Shown here: in pieces, positions 63,419-64,000 of the stretch
How the letters are laid out: every line of letters begins with the position of its first letter
Position numbering within the stretch: position 1 is the first letter of the stretch
Origin: Paenibacillus taichungensis
GTDB taxonomy: Bacteria > Bacillota > Bacilli > Paenibacillales > Paenibacillaceae
DNA: 64,000 bases
Assembly: GCF_003287275.1 (NCBI RefSeq)
Contig: NZ_QEVW01000025.1
Coordinates: forward strand, 124,001 to 188,000
Direction: 5' to 3'
Notes under the pieces: generated by a model
What the model was told of the DNA's origin: nothing
Seen by the model: only the letters and a program-made list of their open reading frames with translations
Databases searched by the model: none
Translations under genes and position numbers: made by a program

Positions 63419-64000
63419 TTACACGCCCAACCAGCGTTTGAACATGTGTTTGGTTGTTTGTTTGTTCATTTCGGCAATGGAGGTAGTCAACGGAATACCT
63501 TTTGGACAAGAGCGTACGCAGTTCTGCGAGTTACCACAACCCTCAATACCTCCGTCTTCCATAAGTGCTTCCAGACGGTCTTCAGCGTTCATCTCCCCTG
63601 TTGGGTGAGCATTGAACAGACGTACTTGAGAAAGAGCTGCCGGACCGATAAAGTCTGTTTTCTCATTGACGTTCGGGCAGGCTTCGAGACATACACCACA
63701 TGTCATACATTTGGACAGCTCGTAAGCCCACTGACGTTTCTTCTCAGGCATCCGCGGACCTGGACCGAGGTCATAGGTACCGTCAATCGGAATCCACGCT
63801 TTAACCCGTTTCAGGGCGTTAAACATCCGGGTACGGTCGATGACGAGGTCACGAACCACCGGGAAGGTTTTCATCGGTTCGATGCGAACTGGTTGTTCGA
63901 GCTTGTCAATCAGGGCCGCACACGCTTGACGCGGCTTGCCATTGATGACCATGGAGCATGCTCCACAGACTTCTTCGAGACAGTTCGATTCCCAGCAGAC
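63419..64000 (-). CDS. sdhB: Succinate dehydrogenase iron-sulfur subunit SdhB, C-terminal part (cut by window edge)
   Basis: The frame is open to the right edge, where it reads CWESNCLEEVCGACSMVING, the end of the 2Fe-2S domain; 193 residues are visible. The C-terminal domain has CMTCGVCLEACP (4Fe-4S) and CGNSQNCVRSCPKGIPLTT (3Fe-4S). The protein carries electrons from the flavin subunit SdhA to quinone in the TCA cycle and respiratory complex II. An internal ATG at 63952 is not the start. An imperfect CCCGG/CCGGG hairpin lies downstream at about 63304-63341. Confidence 0.97.
   Translation of the reverse strand, partial: VCWESNCLEEVCGACSMVINGKPRQACAALIDKLEQPVRIEPMKTFPVVRDLVIDRTRMFNALKRVKAWIPIDGTYDLGPGPRMPEKKRQWAYELSKCMTCGVCLEACPNVNEKTDFIGPAALSQVRLFNAHPTGEMNAEDRLEALMEDGGIEGCGNSQNCVRSCPKGIPLTTSIAEMNKQTTKHMFKRWLGV

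Overview
The window reads as chromosomal DNA of an endospore-forming Bacillota bacterium, most likely Paenibacillus. Supporting signs are strong AGGAGG-type ribosome binding sites, lipobox lipoproteins, Ecs and CheX homologues, a YjcZ-type sporulation peptide, a YheC/YheD ATP-grasp spore-coat protein, and a long fibrous repeat protein next to glycosyltransferases. No rRNA, tRNA, CRISPR array or insertion sequence was seen.

Region 1 (1-2380) is molybdate uptake: modA, the start of modB, and a divergent helix-turn-helix/binding-protein regulator. Region 2 (2437-19009) is a zinc-starvation island. A six-gene operon (COG0523 chaperone, zinc-free ribosomal protein S14, flavoprotein, FeoB-like GTPase, DUF3024 protein, zinc-independent GTP cyclohydrolase FolE2) and a ten-gene opine-type metallophore operon (cntK-L-M-A-B-C-D-F and two exporters) are each preceded by a near-identical Zur-type palindrome. 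The first operon would spare, allocate and perhaps import zinc; the second would make, export and re-import a staphylopine-like zincophore.

Region 3 (19128-30306) looks like an organosulfur or modified-amino-acid utilisation locus: an M20 amidohydrolase, two LLM flavin monooxygenases, an FMN reductase, a LysR regulator, a dipeptide-type binding protein with two permeases, and a glutaredoxin-like protein. It has no ATPase gene. A frameshifted fragment of one lies between this locus and the zincophore operon. An APH-family kinase follows.

Region 4 (30432-46634) looks like spore-surface work: five glycosyltransferase-type genes with a sugar nucleotidyltransferase, a secreted M4 protease, a 1738-residue decapeptide-repeat protein with perfect 210-bp units, and a YheC/YheD protein. 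Region 5 (46720-64000) is mostly housekeeping: psd, an AraC regulator, a MocR regulator whose PLP lysine is Gln, a split-barrel flavoprotein, an aminotransferase, a YjcZ peptide, ecsAB, a DEAD-box helicase, an SDR, cheX, a LysR regulator, hisJ, a GNAT protein, two metallophosphoesterases and truncated sdhB.
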